NCBI RefSeq assembly: GCF_031458075.1
Contig: NZ_JAVDXT010000001.1
Coordinates: 682,001-746,000, forward strand
Reading direction: 5' to 3'
Length of the DNA stretch: 64,000 bases
Source of the DNA: Rhodoferax_B ferrireducens_A
GTDB taxonomy: Bacteria > Pseudomonadota > Gammaproteobacteria > Burkholderiales > Burkholderiaceae_C
Shown here: positions 24,231-32,723 of the stretch, one piece after another
How the letters are laid out: every line of letters begins with the position of its first letter
Position numbering within the stretch: the stretch's first letter is position 1
Notes under the pieces: model-generated
Seen by the model: the letters and a program-made list of their open reading frames with translations, nothing else
Databases searched by the model: none
Told to the model about the DNA's origin: nothing
Translations under genes and position numbers: made by a program

Positions 24231-25229
24231 CAGCACCACCTTGCCCTGCGCCTTGCCGCTTTCGACCAGCGCATGCGCCTGGCGCAGATTCGCTGCGCTG
24301 ATGCGGCCGAAACGGGTATTGGCAGTGGAGCGGATGCGGCCCGCATCGACCAGCGCCGCCACCTCGGCCAGCAGCCTGCCTTGCTCGCCCATATCGGACG
24401 TGGTGTACAGCGAGCGGGTGAACATCAACTCCCAGTGCAGCGAAATCGATTTTGACTTGAGCTGCATCATGTCCAGTCCTTGCATGTCGTCGATCACCCC
24501 CAGCCGGCCCTGCGGTTTCAGGCTGTCGATGATCTGCGCGTAGTGCTGTGCGGTCTGGGTCAGGCAGGCCACCAGGTCTACCGTGCCATGGCCGCCGGCG
24601 ACCAGCTCGGCCGCCAACGGTTTTGAATGGTCGATCACCGCGTGCGCGCCCAGGTCCAGGCACCACTGCCGGGTTTCCGGCCGGGAAGCGGTGGCAATCA
24701 CCTTCAGCTGGGTCAGCTGGCGTGCCAGCTGGACCAGGATAGAGCCCACGCCACCCGCGCCGCCCACCACCAGCAGCGTCTGCCCGGCGCCGCCACCCTG
24801 GGGCACGCCCAGCCGGTCAAACAGCAATTCATAGGCGGTGATGCTGGTCAGCGGTAGGGCCGCGGCCTGTTCGTCGTCTAGGCTGCGCGGCGCCAGCGCC
24901 ACGATGCGTTCGTCCACCGCATGCAGCTCGCTGTTGGCGCCCGGCCGGGCGATCGAGCCCGCGTAATACACCCGGTCGCCCGGCTGGAACAGGCTGACGC
25001 CGCTGCCGATGGCCTCTACCGTGCCGACAGCATCCCAGCCCAGCACCTTGGCCTGGCCGGCGACCGGCGCCGTGCCCTTGCGGACCTTGGTGTCCACCGG
25101 GTTGACCGACACCGCGCTGACCCGCACCAGCAGATCACGCTCGCCCGGCACGGGGGCGGGCAGCTCCAGGTCCAGCAGGGCTTCGGGGTGGTCGATGGGC
25201 AGATTCTGGTGGTATCCAATGGCTTTCAT
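24219..25229 (-). CDS. Zinc-free MDR-type NADPH:quinone oxidoreductase
   Basis: Medium-chain dehydrogenase/reductase of 336 residues of the zinc-binding alcohol dehydrogenase family (quinone oxidoreductase branch). The GroES-like N-terminal domain has VSVNPVDTKVRKG and LGWDAVGTVEAIGSGV. The Rossmann motif is VVGGAGGVGSILVQLA, followed by VIATASRPET. The cysteine cluster of zinc enzymes is absent, so it should reduce quinones or enones with NADPH. It is divergent from a LysR regulator, a common pair for inducible quinone reductases. Confidence 0.87.
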   Translation of the reverse strand: MKAIGYHQNLPIDHPEALLDLELPAPVPGERDLLVRVSAVSVNPVDTKVRKGTAPVAGQAKVLGWDAVGTVEAIGSGVSLFQPGDRVYYAGSIARPGANSELHAVDERIVALAPRSLDDEQAAALPLTSITAYELLFDRLGVPQGGGAGQTLLVVGGAGGVGSILVQLARQLTQLKVIATASRPETRQWCLDLGAHAVIDHSKPLAAELVAGGHGTVDLVACLTQTAQHYAQIIDSLKPQGRLGVIDDMQGLDMMQLKSKSISLHWELMFTRSLYTTSDMGEQGRLLAEVAALVDAGRIRSTANTRFGRISAANLRQAHALVESGKAQGKVVLAGF

Positions 25230-25271
25230 ACAGGTTCCTTGAGAAGAAGAGGCTACTGTAGAGCGCCAAGC

Positions 25272-25310
25272 TTGAATTGATAAGATGGCTTAAACCACAA
25301 TCAGTTTCAA
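25272..25310. promoter_or_regulatory. Imperfect inverted repeat between oxidoreductase and LysR genes
   Basis: TTGAATTGAT (25272-25281) and ATCAGTTTCAA (25300-25310) form near-symmetric arms around an 18-base spacer, ending at the LysR start codon. It is a plausible LysR binding site for the divergent pair. The arms differ by one inserted base, so support is moderate. Confidence 0.4.
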
Positions 25311-26219
25311 ATGAAAATTGAAAATGTCGCGGACCTGCAGGTGCTGGTCCATACCGCCCGCGGCGGCACTTTGACGGCGGCTGCGCGGGCGCTGGGCATG
25401 ACGCCGGCGGCGGCCAGCGCCGCCCTGAAGCGGCTGGAAACCCAGCTCGGTTCGCGCCTGTTCGAGCGTTCGACCCGGGCCATGCGGCTGACCACCCAAG
25501 GTCAGATCCTGCTGGACTACGCGAACCGCGCGTTCGAACTGCTGGCCGAGGGCGAGTCCATGGTGGCGGCCGATAGCGGCGCGCTGATCGGCACGCTGCG
25601 GGTCGCCGCCCCATCCGACCTGGCGCGCAATACCTTGCTGCCCTGGTTCAGCGAATTCCTGGCTGCCCATCCCGGGCTGCAGCTGGCGCTGTCGGTGGGC
25701 GACCGGCCGCTGGACGTGACGCGCGACGAGGTCGACGTGGCGCTGCGCTACGGCACGCTGGCCGATTCACGCCTGATCGCCCGCCCGCTGGCGCAGACCC
25801 GGCCGGTGCTATGCGCCGCGCCCGCCTACCTGGCACGCTGCGGCACACCGGCCACGCCGCAGGATCTGCTGCAGCACAACTGCATCACCTTCGACCGCGC
25901 TGGCCGCCAGCACCGGCTCTGGCGCTTTGCCCAGCACGGCCAGTGGACGGAGGTGCGGGTCCAGGGCGACCGCGGCGTCGACGATGCCTCGCTGGCGCGC
26001 GAGTGGGCGGTCGCTGGCGTGGGCATCGTGCTCAAGTCGGAGTTGGACGTGCGCCAGGAGTTGGCCAACGGCAGCCTGCTGCGTCTGCTGCCGGGCTGGG
26101 ATACCGAGCCCTATCCGCTGCACGCGCTGCTGCCCAGCGGGCGTTTTGTGCCGCAGCGGGTCAGGGCGCTGGTGGACTTCCTGGCGCTCAAGTTCGCGCA
26201 GCTGCTGGCGCCGGCCTAA
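25311..26219 (+). CDS. LysR-family regulator, divergent from quinone oxidoreductase
   Basis: Regulator of 302 residues. The helix-turn-helix (about 1-60) reads GGTLTAAARALGMTPAAASA, then LERSTRAMRLTTQG-like wing residues (FERSTRAMRLTTQG). The effector domain carries DVALRYGTLADSRLIARPL, typical of the broad YafC/DsdC-like clade. ATG 25311 follows the inverted repeat directly. It probably controls the divergent oxidoreductase gene. Its stop is immediately followed by the stop of the opposing flavin-reductase gene with no spacer. Confidence 0.87.
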   Translation: MKIENVADLQVLVHTARGGTLTAAARALGMTPAAASAALKRLETQLGSRLFERSTRAMRLTTQGQILLDYANRAFELLAEGESMVAADSGALIGTLRVAAPSDLARNTLLPWFSEFLAAHPGLQLALSVGDRPLDVTRDEVDVALRYGTLADSRLIARPLAQTRPVLCAAPAYLARCGTPATPQDLLQHNCITFDRAGRQHRLWRFAQHGQWTEVRVQGDRGVDDASLAREWAVAGVGIVLKSELDVRQELANGSLLRLLPGWDTEPYPLHALLPSGRFVPQRVRALVDFLALKFAQLLAPA

Positions 26220-26813
26220 CTACTTCTGCACCAGCACCGAGGCCCCGGTCGCATAGAACTGGCCGCCCGCCACATAGTGCAGGGTGCGCAGACTGTCGGG
26301 CGCGGCGTCGAAGTGCCAGCGGCCGTCGCTGAACACCCGCGGGTCGGCCCAGGCGGCCACCACTTCGGCGATGAACAGGTCGTAGGCCGTCTGGTTGTGC
26401 GGCTCGGGGATCAGCCGGCATTCGAGCCAGGCCACGCAGCCCTGCACCAGCGGTACGTCGATTTCCTGGGCGGCGAAGGTGCTGACACCGTGCAGCGCCA
26501 GCTTGTCGGGCACGTTGAGCGCGCTGTCGGTGCCCACGGCCAGGGTTTGGGCGGCCATCGCCTGGCAGGGGATGTTCAGGGCGAACACGCCGCTGGCCTC
26601 GACCAGTTGCCGGGTCAGCGTGGCTTTGTCGATGACCACGCTGATCTTCGGTGGCGCAAAGTCCAGCGCCATAGACCAGGCGGCGGCCATCACATTGGAG
26701 CGGCCCTGGTGGGCGGACGACACCAGCACCACCGGGCCGTGGTTCAGCAGGCGGTAGGCTTTGTCGAGTGGAACGGCGGTGCGGTCGGCAGGGGAATAGG
26801 TTGGCAAGCTCAT
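26220..26813 (-). CDS. Flavin reductase-like (FMN split-barrel) protein
   Basis: FMN-binding split-barrel protein of 197 residues, in the flavin reductase domain family. Visible features are GPVVLVSSAHQGRSNVMAAA, ISVVIDKATLTRQLVEASG and FALNIPCQAMAAQTL, the usual flavin pocket pattern. Such proteins reduce FMN for a monooxygenase or act on their own. I chose ATG 26813 (MSLPTYSP); the frame extends eight codons upstream. No monooxygenase component is adjacent. It is divergent from the small cupin gene. Confidence 0.82.
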   Translation of the reverse strand: MSLPTYSPADRTAVPLDKAYRLLNHGPVVLVSSAHQGRSNVMAAAWSMALDFAPPKISVVIDKATLTRQLVEASGVFALNIPCQAMAAQTLAVGTDSALNVPDKLALHGVSTFAAQEIDVPLVQGCVAWLECRLIPEPHNQTAYDLFIAEVVAAWADPRVFSDGRWHFDAAPDSLRTLHYVAGGQFYATGASVLVQK

Positions 26814-26870
26814 TGCTTGACTGTACCGCGCCCACAATTCCGTCTATCTGCCGCTGTGCAAGGAGCCGCC

Positions 26871-27137
26871 ATGCAACCCGAAGACTTTGCCGTGATCCTG
26901 GCCCAAGAAGGATTCCAGCCGCCGCTGACCATCACCCGCGAACCCAACGGCCACATGGGCACCCACACCCATGCGTTCGAGGCCAAGGCCCTGGTGCTGA
27001 GCGGCGAAATCAGCATTAGCGTCGACGGCGTGGAGAGCCTGTACGAGCCCGGCCAGGTATTCCACCTGCGCGCCCAGGTGCCGCATGCCGAGCAATACGG
27101 CCCCCAAGGCGTGGAATATCTGGTCGGTCGCAAGTAG
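26871..27137 (+). CDS. Small single-domain cupin protein
   Basis: Compact protein of 88 residues, almost entirely one cupin barrel. Motif 1 is HMGTHTHAFEAKALVLSGEI with two metal-ligand histidines; motif 2 is PGQVFHLRAQVPHAEQ. An AGGAG at 26861 sits at good distance from ATG 26871; the longer in-frame extension overlaps the flavin-reductase gene and is rejected. The function is not predictable; small AraC-cupin-like proteins bind metals or small ligands. Confidence 0.75.
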   Translation: MQPEDFAVILAQEGFQPPLTITREPNGHMGTHTHAFEAKALVLSGEISISVDGVESLYEPGQVFHLRAQVPHAEQYGPQGVEYLVGRK

Positions 27138-27144
27138 GCCGGGT

Positions 27145-27210
27145 TACAAGCCTTTTAGGCCGCTGGCGCTTATTGGATATGTGCCAGAAGCTATTGAATG
27201 GATAGCAAAC
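27145..27210 (-). repeat. Interspersed repeat, copy 7
   Basis: Minus-strand reading: GGTTTGCTATCCATTCAATA, GCTTCTGGCACATATCC, AATAAGCGCCAGCGGCC, then a T-rich tail equivalent. It fills the 85-base gap between the convergent cupin and alcohol dehydrogenase genes. Confidence 0.75.
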
Positions 27211-27222
27211 CGGTACCCGGAC

Positions 27223-28272
27223 TCAGAGCGTTGCCATGTCCACCACGAAGCGGTATTTCACGTCGCTCTTCAGCATGCGGCTGTAGGCGGTTTCGATCTG
27301 GTCCATGCGGATGGATTCGATGTCCGAGACGATGCCGTGCTGGGCGCAGAAGTCCAGCATCTCCTGGGTTTCCTTGATGCCGCCGATCAGCGAGCCGGCC
27401 AGGCGGCGGCGCTTCATGATCAGGCCGAACACGTTGGGCGAGGGGTGCGGGCTGTCGGGTGCGCCCACCAGGGTCATGGTGCCGTCGCGCTTCAGCAGCG
27501 CCAGGAACGCATCCAGGTTGTGCGCCGCGGCCACGGTGTTCAGGATGAAGTCGAAGCTATTGGTGTGCGCTGCCATCTCGGCTTCGTTCTTGGACACTAC
27601 CACCTCCTTGGCGCCCAGGCGCAGCGCGTCGGCGCGCTTGTTCTCAGAAGTGGTGAACAGCACCACGTGCGCGCCCATGGCGGCGGCGATCTTCACGCCC
27701 ATGTGGCCGAGCCCGCCCAGGCCGACGATGCCGACCTTCTGGCCAGGACCAACCTTCCACTGGCGCAGCGGCGAATAGGTGGTGATGCCCGCGCACAGCA
27801 GCGGTGCCACGGCGGCCAGGTCGGCGTCGCTGTGGGTGATCTTGAGCACAAAGGATTCGCGCACCACCATGTGGCTGGAGTAGCCGCCGTAGGTGTTGGC
27901 GCCCGTGCCCTGCTCGGGGCCGTTGTAGGTGCCGGTGAAGCCGTTTTCGCAGTACTGCTCCAGGTCTTCGGCGCAGGCACTGCAGTGCTGGCAGCTGTCG
28001 ACCATGCAGCCCACGCCGACCAGATCGCCGACCTTGAACTTGCTGACCAGGTTGCCCACCGCGGTCACGCGGCCGACGATCTCGTGGCCGGGCACGGAGG
28101 GGTAGACGGTGTTCTTCCACTCGTTGCGGGCGGTGTGCAGGTCGGAATGGCAGACGCCGCAGTACAGCACGTCGAGCGCCACGTCCTGCGGATTCGGCGC
28201 GCGCCGCTCGAAGCTGAACGGTGCCAGCGGGCTGCTGGGGGAGGTGGCGGCGTAGCCTTGGGCTTGGGTCAT
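27223..28272 (-). CDS. Zinc-dependent NAD(P) alcohol/aldehyde dehydrogenase (YahK/CAD-like)
   Basis: Zinc MDR enzyme of 349 residues. Catalytic zinc ligands lie in YCGVCHSDLH and VPGHEIVGRVT; the structural zinc loop has the four-cysteine pattern CQHCSACAEDLEQYC. The coenzyme motif is VGIVGLGGLGHMGVKIA. The pattern matches the YahK / cinnamyl-alcohol group, which reduces broad aldehydes with NADPH. It stands alone; both flanks are copies of the interspersed repeat (27145-27210 and 28368-28437). Confidence 0.9.
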   Translation of the reverse strand: MTQAQGYAATSPSSPLAPFSFERRAPNPQDVALDVLYCGVCHSDLHTARNEWKNTVYPSVPGHEIVGRVTAVGNLVSKFKVGDLVGVGCMVDSCQHCSACAEDLEQYCENGFTGTYNGPEQGTGANTYGGYSSHMVVRESFVLKITHSDADLAAVAPLLCAGITTYSPLRQWKVGPGQKVGIVGLGGLGHMGVKIAAAMGAHVVLFTTSENKRADALRLGAKEVVVSKNEAEMAAHTNSFDFILNTVAAAHNLDAFLALLKRDGTMTLVGAPDSPHPSPNVFGLIMKRRRLAGSLIGGIKETQEMLDFCAQHGIVSDIESIRMDQIETAYSRMLKSDVKYRFVVDMATL

Positions 28273-28367
28273 GGGTGTCTCCGTGCGGGTGGCAAAGCGC
28301 GGATGTTAGGCCTTTTTGCGGTCCGGCGTGTGGCCGCTGCGCATGGCCCTGGCGGGGGTGCCTGCAT

Positions 28368-28437
28368 GCTATTGAATGCATAGCTTCTGGCGCTGGTGGA
28401 ATAAGCGCCAGAGCCGTATTTTTTATAAATTCAGAGG
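28368..28437 (+). repeat. Interspersed repeat, copy 8
   Basis: Plus-strand reading: ATGCTATTGAATGCATAGCT, TCTGGCGCTGGTGGAATAAG, CGCCAGAGCCGTATTTTTTA. TGGCGCT and AGCGCCA pair. It lies between the alcohol dehydrogenase start and the end of the PAS-GGDEF-EAL gene and covers that gene's last codons. Confidence 0.75.
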
Positions 28438-30869
28438 CTGCCGGTGGGCATTGCCTCCCGTACCGCCAGCTGGCTGGCGGGCACCGGCCGGCCGAAGTAA
28501 TAGCCCTGGTAGGCATCGCAGCCTATGTCGGCCAGGAAGTCGTGCTGGCCGATGTTTTCCACGCCCTCCGCCACCACCCGCAGCCCCAGGCTGTGGCCCA
28601 GGGCGACGATGGTGCGGGCGATGATGGCGTCGCTGCTATCGGTCAGCAGGTCGCGCACAAAGGACTTGTCGATCTTCAGCTGGCTCAGCGGCAGGCGCTT
28701 GAGGTAGCTGAGCGAAGAGTAGCCGGTGCCAAAGTCGTCCAGCGCCAGCCGCACGCCATAGGCCTTGATCTCGTTCATCTTGGCGATCACTTCCTCCACG
28801 TCCTGCATCAGCATGCTCTCGGTGAGCTCCAGTTTCAGCAGCGAGGGGTTGGCGCCGGTGCTGTCCAGCGCGGTGCGTACGGTGGAGGCGAAGTTGGCCT
28901 TGGAGAACTGCGCGGCGCTGACGTTGACGGCTACGGTCCAGTGGGCGGTCTCCGGGTTGCCGGCCCAGGCCACCAGTTGGGCGCAGGCGGTTTCCAGTAC
29001 CCACTGGCCCAGCGGCAGGATCAGGCCGGTTTCTTCGGCCGCGGGGATGAAGGCGGCCGGCGGCACCAGGCCACGTGTCGGGTGCTGCCAGCGCACCAGG
29101 GCTTCGGTACCTATGGTGCGCGCATCGCCGCGCAGATTGGTCTCCACCTGGATCTGGTAGTGCAGCACGAACTCGCCGCGGGCCAGCGCCAGGCGCAGGT
29201 CTTTCTCCAGCTGCACATGGGCGGCAGCCGCGGCCTGCATGGCCGGCTCGTAGAAGCGCGCCACATTGCGGCCAGCGGCCTTGGCCTGGTACATGGCGAT
29301 GTCGGCTTTTTTGAGCAACTCGTCGATGGATTCCTGGTCTTTGACGAACACCACGATGCCGATGCTGGGTGTGCTGTGGTGGCTGTGCGCGCCCAGGGTA
29401 TAGGGCTGGCCCAGGGTCTGCAGGATCTTGCTGGCCACCATCTCGGCCTGGGCCGCGGCCTCCAGGCTGTGGCTGCTCAGGGATTCCAGCAGCAGCACGA
29501 ATTCATCGCCGCCCAGGCGCGCCACGCTGTCGCCTTCGCGCACGCAGGAGGTCAGCCGGTCCGCCACCTGCTGCAGCAGCACGTCGCCGACATCGTGGCC
29601 CAGGGTGTCGTTGAGCTGCTTGAAGTTGTCCAGGTCCAGGAACAGCACGGCCGCATGCTGCAGGGTGCGGGTGGTGCTGAGCTGGGCATGGCGCAGCCGG
29701 TCCAGCAGCAGGCGCCGGTTCGGCAGGCCGGTGAGGGCGTCGAAGAAGGCCAGGCGGCGGATTTCCTCTTCGTTCTGGTGGCGCTTGGTGTTGTCGCGGA
29801 TCACGCCGATGAAGTGGGTCAGCGCGCCCTGGGCATCGCGTACCGGCGACACGGTGAGCTCGTTCCAGAAGCTGCTGCCGTCCTTGCGGTAGTGCAGGAT
29901 GTCGCCGTAGTAGTGCGAGCCGTAGGCCATGTTCATGCGCATGGCGTCGACCGCCTGCAGCGACGTATCGGGTCCTTGCAGCAGGTTCCAGGTCTGGCCC
30001 AGCGCCTCGTCCGGCTGGTAGCCGGTGATGGTGGTGAAGGCGTCGTTGACCGACACGATGCGCTGCTGCGGGTCGGCGATCACCACGCCTTGCGAGATCG
30101 CCTTCAGCGACTGGTGGCTAACGCGCAGCAACTGCTGCTCCTGGTGGCGCGCGGTGATGTCCACCATCAGGCCGCGCAGCCACTTGGGCTTGCCGTCCTG
30201 CATGGCGATCTTGGTGCTGTCGTGGATCCACACCACCCGGCCATCCTGGGTGACGAAGCGGTATTCGAACTCGTGGTCTTCGCCACGCGCAATGCAGTCG
30301 GTCGAATACTGCATGGCCTGCGCACGGTCTTCGGGGTAGATGTGGTTGGCCCAGAAGTTCGGGGTCAGCCAGTCGGCCAGCGGGTAGCCCAGCAGGCGCT
30401 CGGCGCTCTTGCTGATGAAGCTGTTGTTGAAGGTGGTGGCGTCGGCCTCCCAGACGATGCCGTCGGTGAAGTCCACCAGGTCGCGGAAGCGCTGGTCGTT
30501 GGCCTGCAAGGCCGCCTGTTCCTGCTTGCGTTCGCTGATGTCCTGCAGCACTTCGAGCAGGAACTGCGGCTGGCCCGCGGCGTCGTACAGCGGAGTCTTC
30601 AGGCTGTGCACCTGGCGCGGTCCGCCGTGCCGGGCGCTCCACAGCGTGGCCTCGGTCTCCAGGCTGTTGCCGTGGGCAAACACCTGGGCGTCGTGGGCCA
30701 GGTTGTCCGGCCCGGCGGGCGGTACGTCGCTGCCGAACAGCGCTTCGAACGCCTGGTTGCGGAACAGGCAGCGGCCTTGGCCGTCCTTGACGCGCACCGG
30801 TACGGGCAGGTGCTGCAGCCAGCGCTGGAGGCTGGGGAGATCACAGTCGGCGGGAGTGTGGTCGGGCAT
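28431..30869 (-). CDS. PAS-PAS-PAS-GGDEF-EAL c-di-GMP protein
   Basis: Cytoplasmic protein of 812 residues with three PAS domains (about 10-120, 125-245, 250-365), GGDEF (about 375-535) and EAL (about 550-800). Both catalytic signatures are intact: RLGGDEFVLLL, and TEALVRW with LALDDFGTGYSSLSYL and VVAEGVENIGQHDFL, so it could make and break c-di-GMP. The third PAS looks like a LOV domain (VNDAFTTITGY; NLLQGPDTS; YRKDGSSFWNELTVSPV), but the flavin-binding cysteine position is tryptophan. No RNA or operon partner is evident. Confidence 0.93.
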   Translation of the reverse strand: MPDHTPADCDLPSLQRWLQHLPVPVRVKDGQGRCLFRNQAFEALFGSDVPPAGPDNLAHDAQVFAHGNSLETEATLWSARHGGPRQVHSLKTPLYDAAGQPQFLLEVLQDISERKQEQAALQANDQRFRDLVDFTDGIVWEADATTFNNSFISKSAERLLGYPLADWLTPNFWANHIYPEDRAQAMQYSTDCIARGEDHEFEYRFVTQDGRVVWIHDSTKIAMQDGKPKWLRGLMVDITARHQEQQLLRVSHQSLKAISQGVVIADPQQRIVSVNDAFTTITGYQPDEALGQTWNLLQGPDTSLQAVDAMRMNMAYGSHYYGDILHYRKDGSSFWNELTVSPVRDAQGALTHFIGVIRDNTKRHQNEEEIRRLAFFDALTGLPNRRLLLDRLRHAQLSTTRTLQHAAVLFLDLDNFKQLNDTLGHDVGDVLLQQVADRLTSCVREGDSVARLGGDEFVLLLESLSSHSLEAAAQAEMVASKILQTLGQPYTLGAHSHHSTPSIGIVVFVKDQESIDELLKKADIAMYQAKAAGRNVARFYEPAMQAAAAAHVQLEKDLRLALARGEFVLHYQIQVETNLRGDARTIGTEALVRWQHPTRGLVPPAAFIPAAEETGLILPLGQWVLETACAQLVAWAGNPETAHWTVAVNVSAAQFSKANFASTVRTALDSTGANPSLLKLELTESMLMQDVEEVIAKMNEIKAYGVRLALDDFGTGYSSLSYLKRLPLSQLKIDKSFVRDLLTDSSDAIIARTIVALGHSLGLRVVAEGVENIGQHDFLADIGCDAYQGYYFGRPVPASQLAVREAMPTGSL

Positions 30870-31015
30870 GTATCAGCGGCGGGGGAGTGTGGCGTGGGAT
30901 GTGTAACCGGGTGTGGCCATGATAGAGGCTGACTGCGGGCTTGTGGGGTTTCTGCAGCCCGTGCGTTGCCATGGAATGCCCTGATGTCGGCACGCTGCAG
31001 CACGGGGTTTAATTA

Positions 31016-31060
31016 AATTGTGTAAAATTCAATTGTGCAAAATTAAATTGCGAGATTTAA
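31016..31060. promoter_or_regulatory. Three tandem 15-bp AT-rich repeats, candidate MarR/OhrR-type operator
   Basis: The units AATTGTGTAAAATTC (31016), AATTGTGCAAAATTA (31031) and the weaker AATTGCGAGATTTAA (31046) repeat at exact 15-base spacing. They are preceded by the palindrome TTTAATTAAA (31008-31017). They lie 50-95 bases upstream of the Tat-exported hydrolase gene. The AATTGTGCAAAATT half-symmetry resembles MarR/OhrR sites; no such regulator gene is in the window. Confidence 0.5.
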
Positions 31061-31110
31061 ATTTGCACATTCTTGTTTTGCCCCCCAACCCGTTCTTGAA
31101 AGACCATTCC

Positions 31111-32094
31111 ATGTCCTTAGTCAACGCACATTCCGCAGCCTCTTCCTCGCGCCGCACGCTGCTCATCGGCAGCGCTGCAGTGGTTGCCAGCGCAGGGGCG
31201 GTCAGCGCCCGGGCCGCGGGCAGCGCGGCCCCGTCCAAGCTGCATGCTGGCGCGTCCGGCTTTCTGCGCAGCAATATGTTCACCACCAAGGACGGCACGC
31301 AGCTGTACTACAAGGACTGGGGCAGCGGCCCGGCGGTGGTGTTCAGCCACGGCTGGCCGTTGAGTGCAGATGCCTGGGAGGACCAGATGTTGTTCCTGGC
31401 CAACAGGGGCTACCGCGTCATCGCCCATGACCGGCGCGGCCATGGCCGTTCCAGCCAGCCCTGGGACGGCAACACCATGGACACCTACGCCGACGACCTG
31501 GCCGAGCTGGTGAATGCGCTGAACCTCAAGGGCGCCACCTTCGTGGGCCACTCCACCGGCGGCGGCGAGGTCGCCCGTTACATCGGCCGGCATGGCACGG
31601 CCCGGGTCGCCAAGGCGGTGCTGGTCGGTGCGGTCACGCCGCTGATGCTGCAAACACCGGCCAACCCCGGCGGCCTGCCGCTGAGCGTGTTCGACGGCAT
31701 CCGCGCTGGCGTGCAGGCCGACCGCGCGCAGTTCTTCCGGGACTTCACCACGCCGTTCTTCGGCTTCAACCGCCCGGGCGCCAAGGACTCGCAAGGCCTG
31801 CGCGACACCTTTGTGATGATCGGTATGCAAACCGGCCTGCGTGGCGCCTACGAGTGCATCAAGCAGTTTTCGGAAACCGACTTCACGGAAGACCTGAAGA
31901 AGATGACCATCCCCACCCTGGTGGTCCACGGCGGCGACGACCAGATCGTGCCCATTGCTGCCTCGGCCATGGCCGCCATGAAGCTGCTGAAGAACGCCCG
32001 GTTGGAGGTCTACAAAGACGGCTCCCATGCCTTGCCCGCCACCAGCAAGGACCGGCTCAACGCCGACCTGCTGGCTTTCCTGCAAGCGACCTGA
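31111..32094 (+). CDS. Tat-exported alpha/beta hydrolase (non-haem haloperoxidase-like)
   Basis: Serine hydrolase of 327 residues of the arylesterase / cofactor-free chloroperoxidase group. A twin-arginine signal is present (SSRRTLLIGSAAVVASAGAV, cleavage near ARAA), so the folded enzyme should reach the periplasm. The mature part starts FTTKDGTQLYYKDWGSG. The triad is visible: nucleophile in GHSTGGGEVA, Asp in HGGDDQIVP, His in DGSHALP. These enzymes hydrolyse esters and can form peracids. ATG 31111 is used; the upstream TTG at 31018 would run through the repeat array. Confidence 0.9.
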   Translation: MSLVNAHSAASSSRRTLLIGSAAVVASAGAVSARAAGSAAPSKLHAGASGFLRSNMFTTKDGTQLYYKDWGSGPAVVFSHGWPLSADAWEDQMLFLANRGYRVIAHDRRGHGRSSQPWDGNTMDTYADDLAELVNALNLKGATFVGHSTGGGEVARYIGRHGTARVAKAVLVGAVTPLMLQTPANPGGLPLSVFDGIRAGVQADRAQFFRDFTTPFFGFNRPGAKDSQGLRDTFVMIGMQTGLRGAYECIKQFSETDFTEDLKKMTIPTLVVHGGDDQIVPIAASAMAAMKLLKNARLEVYKDGSHALPATSKDRLNADLLAFLQAT

Positions 32095-32103
32095 TGGCTT
32101 GGC

Positions 32104-32130
32104 GCCTCAGTGCACTAGCCGCACTGAGGC
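32104..32130. terminator. Perfect 10-bp stem between convergent genes
   Basis: GCCTCAGTGC (32104-32113) and GCACTGAGGC (32121-32130) pair exactly around ACTAGCC. The stem starts ten bases after the hydrolase stop and overlaps the 3' end of the opposing membrane-protein gene. It lacks a T-run; a bidirectional terminator or RNA 3'-end stabiliser is inferred. Confidence 0.55.
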
Positions 32131-32583
32131 GATGGCCAGCCAGCCGAGCACGAAGTTCAGCACCACCAGCTTGTGGATCTGGCCCGCGGCCTGGGCGGCC
32201 TGCGGCCATTCGGCGGCAGCTACCGCGCGGCGGAACTTGGCGAAGCCCGCAAAGTAGATGTGGCCGAAGGCCAGCATCATCAGCAGGCCCAGGCCCAGCA
32301 TCAGGTTCCAGCCCAGCGGCACGCTGCCCACGCCGGTCGCCGCCTTGGCGGCTTTGAACGCCGTGGTGTACAGGTGGCTGCCGGTGGCGAACAGAACCAC
32401 CACCGCCACCAGCACCAGCCGGAAGAAGCGCTGCCACACCGCGCCCATCAGCCGTGCCCGCGGTTGTGGTTCCAGCAGCGCCAGGGCCGCGGGCCGCAGT
32501 GCGAACAGCATGAAGGTCATGCCGCCCATCCAGACGATGGCGGACACCAGATGGAGCAGTTTGGCAAGGTCGTACATAAGCAT
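32107..32583 (-). CDS. Four-helix CopD-like membrane protein
   Basis: Integral membrane protein of 158 residues with four hydrophobic helices. It begins MLMYDLAKLLHLVSAIVWMG, and the LLHLVSAIVWMGGM pattern with a helix-borne histidine resembles CopD / DUF2269-like haem- or copper-associated membrane proteins. Other helix starts are RFFRLVLVAVVVLF and LMLGLGLLMMLAFGHIYFA. Two in-frame ATGs (32583 and 32577) cannot be separated. The role is not predictable. It has no same-strand partner. Confidence 0.65.
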   Translation of the reverse strand: MLMYDLAKLLHLVSAIVWMGGMTFMLFALRPAALALLEPQPRARLMGAVWQRFFRLVLVAVVVLFATGSHLYTTAFKAAKAATGVGSVPLGWNLMLGLGLLMMLAFGHIYFAGFAKFRRAVAAAEWPQAAQAAGQIHKLVVLNFVLGWLAIASVRLVH

Positions 32584-32602
32584 GTGTTCCAGGGTAGGGT
32601 GT

Positions 32603-32668
32603 GTTTGCTACTTATTTTATAGCTGATTGCGCAGGTGGTAGCTGCGCTGGAGCCGGTTTTGGCTTAAA
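32603..32668 (+). repeat. Interspersed repeat, copy 9
   Basis: Plus-strand reading: TTTGCTACTTATTTTATAGC, TGATTGCGCAGGTGGTAGC, TGCGCTGGAGCCGGTTTTGG. It lies in the 140-base gap between the divergent CopD-like and lipid kinase genes. Confidence 0.75.
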
Positions 32669-32723
32669 TCCTGCAGGCGGGAGCCCAATGTGGGGTTATA
32701 GGGCTGGCTGCTAGCATGCCGGT

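Noticed and set aside
28221..30932. 903-codon plus-strand frame opposite the PAS-GGDEF-EAL gene
   Set aside because: No recognisable motif; the minus strand encodes intact GGDEF and EAL signatures.
31018..31110. Upstream TTG extension of the Tat hydrolase
   Set aside because: It would translate the operator-like repeats and bury the twin-arginine signal internally.
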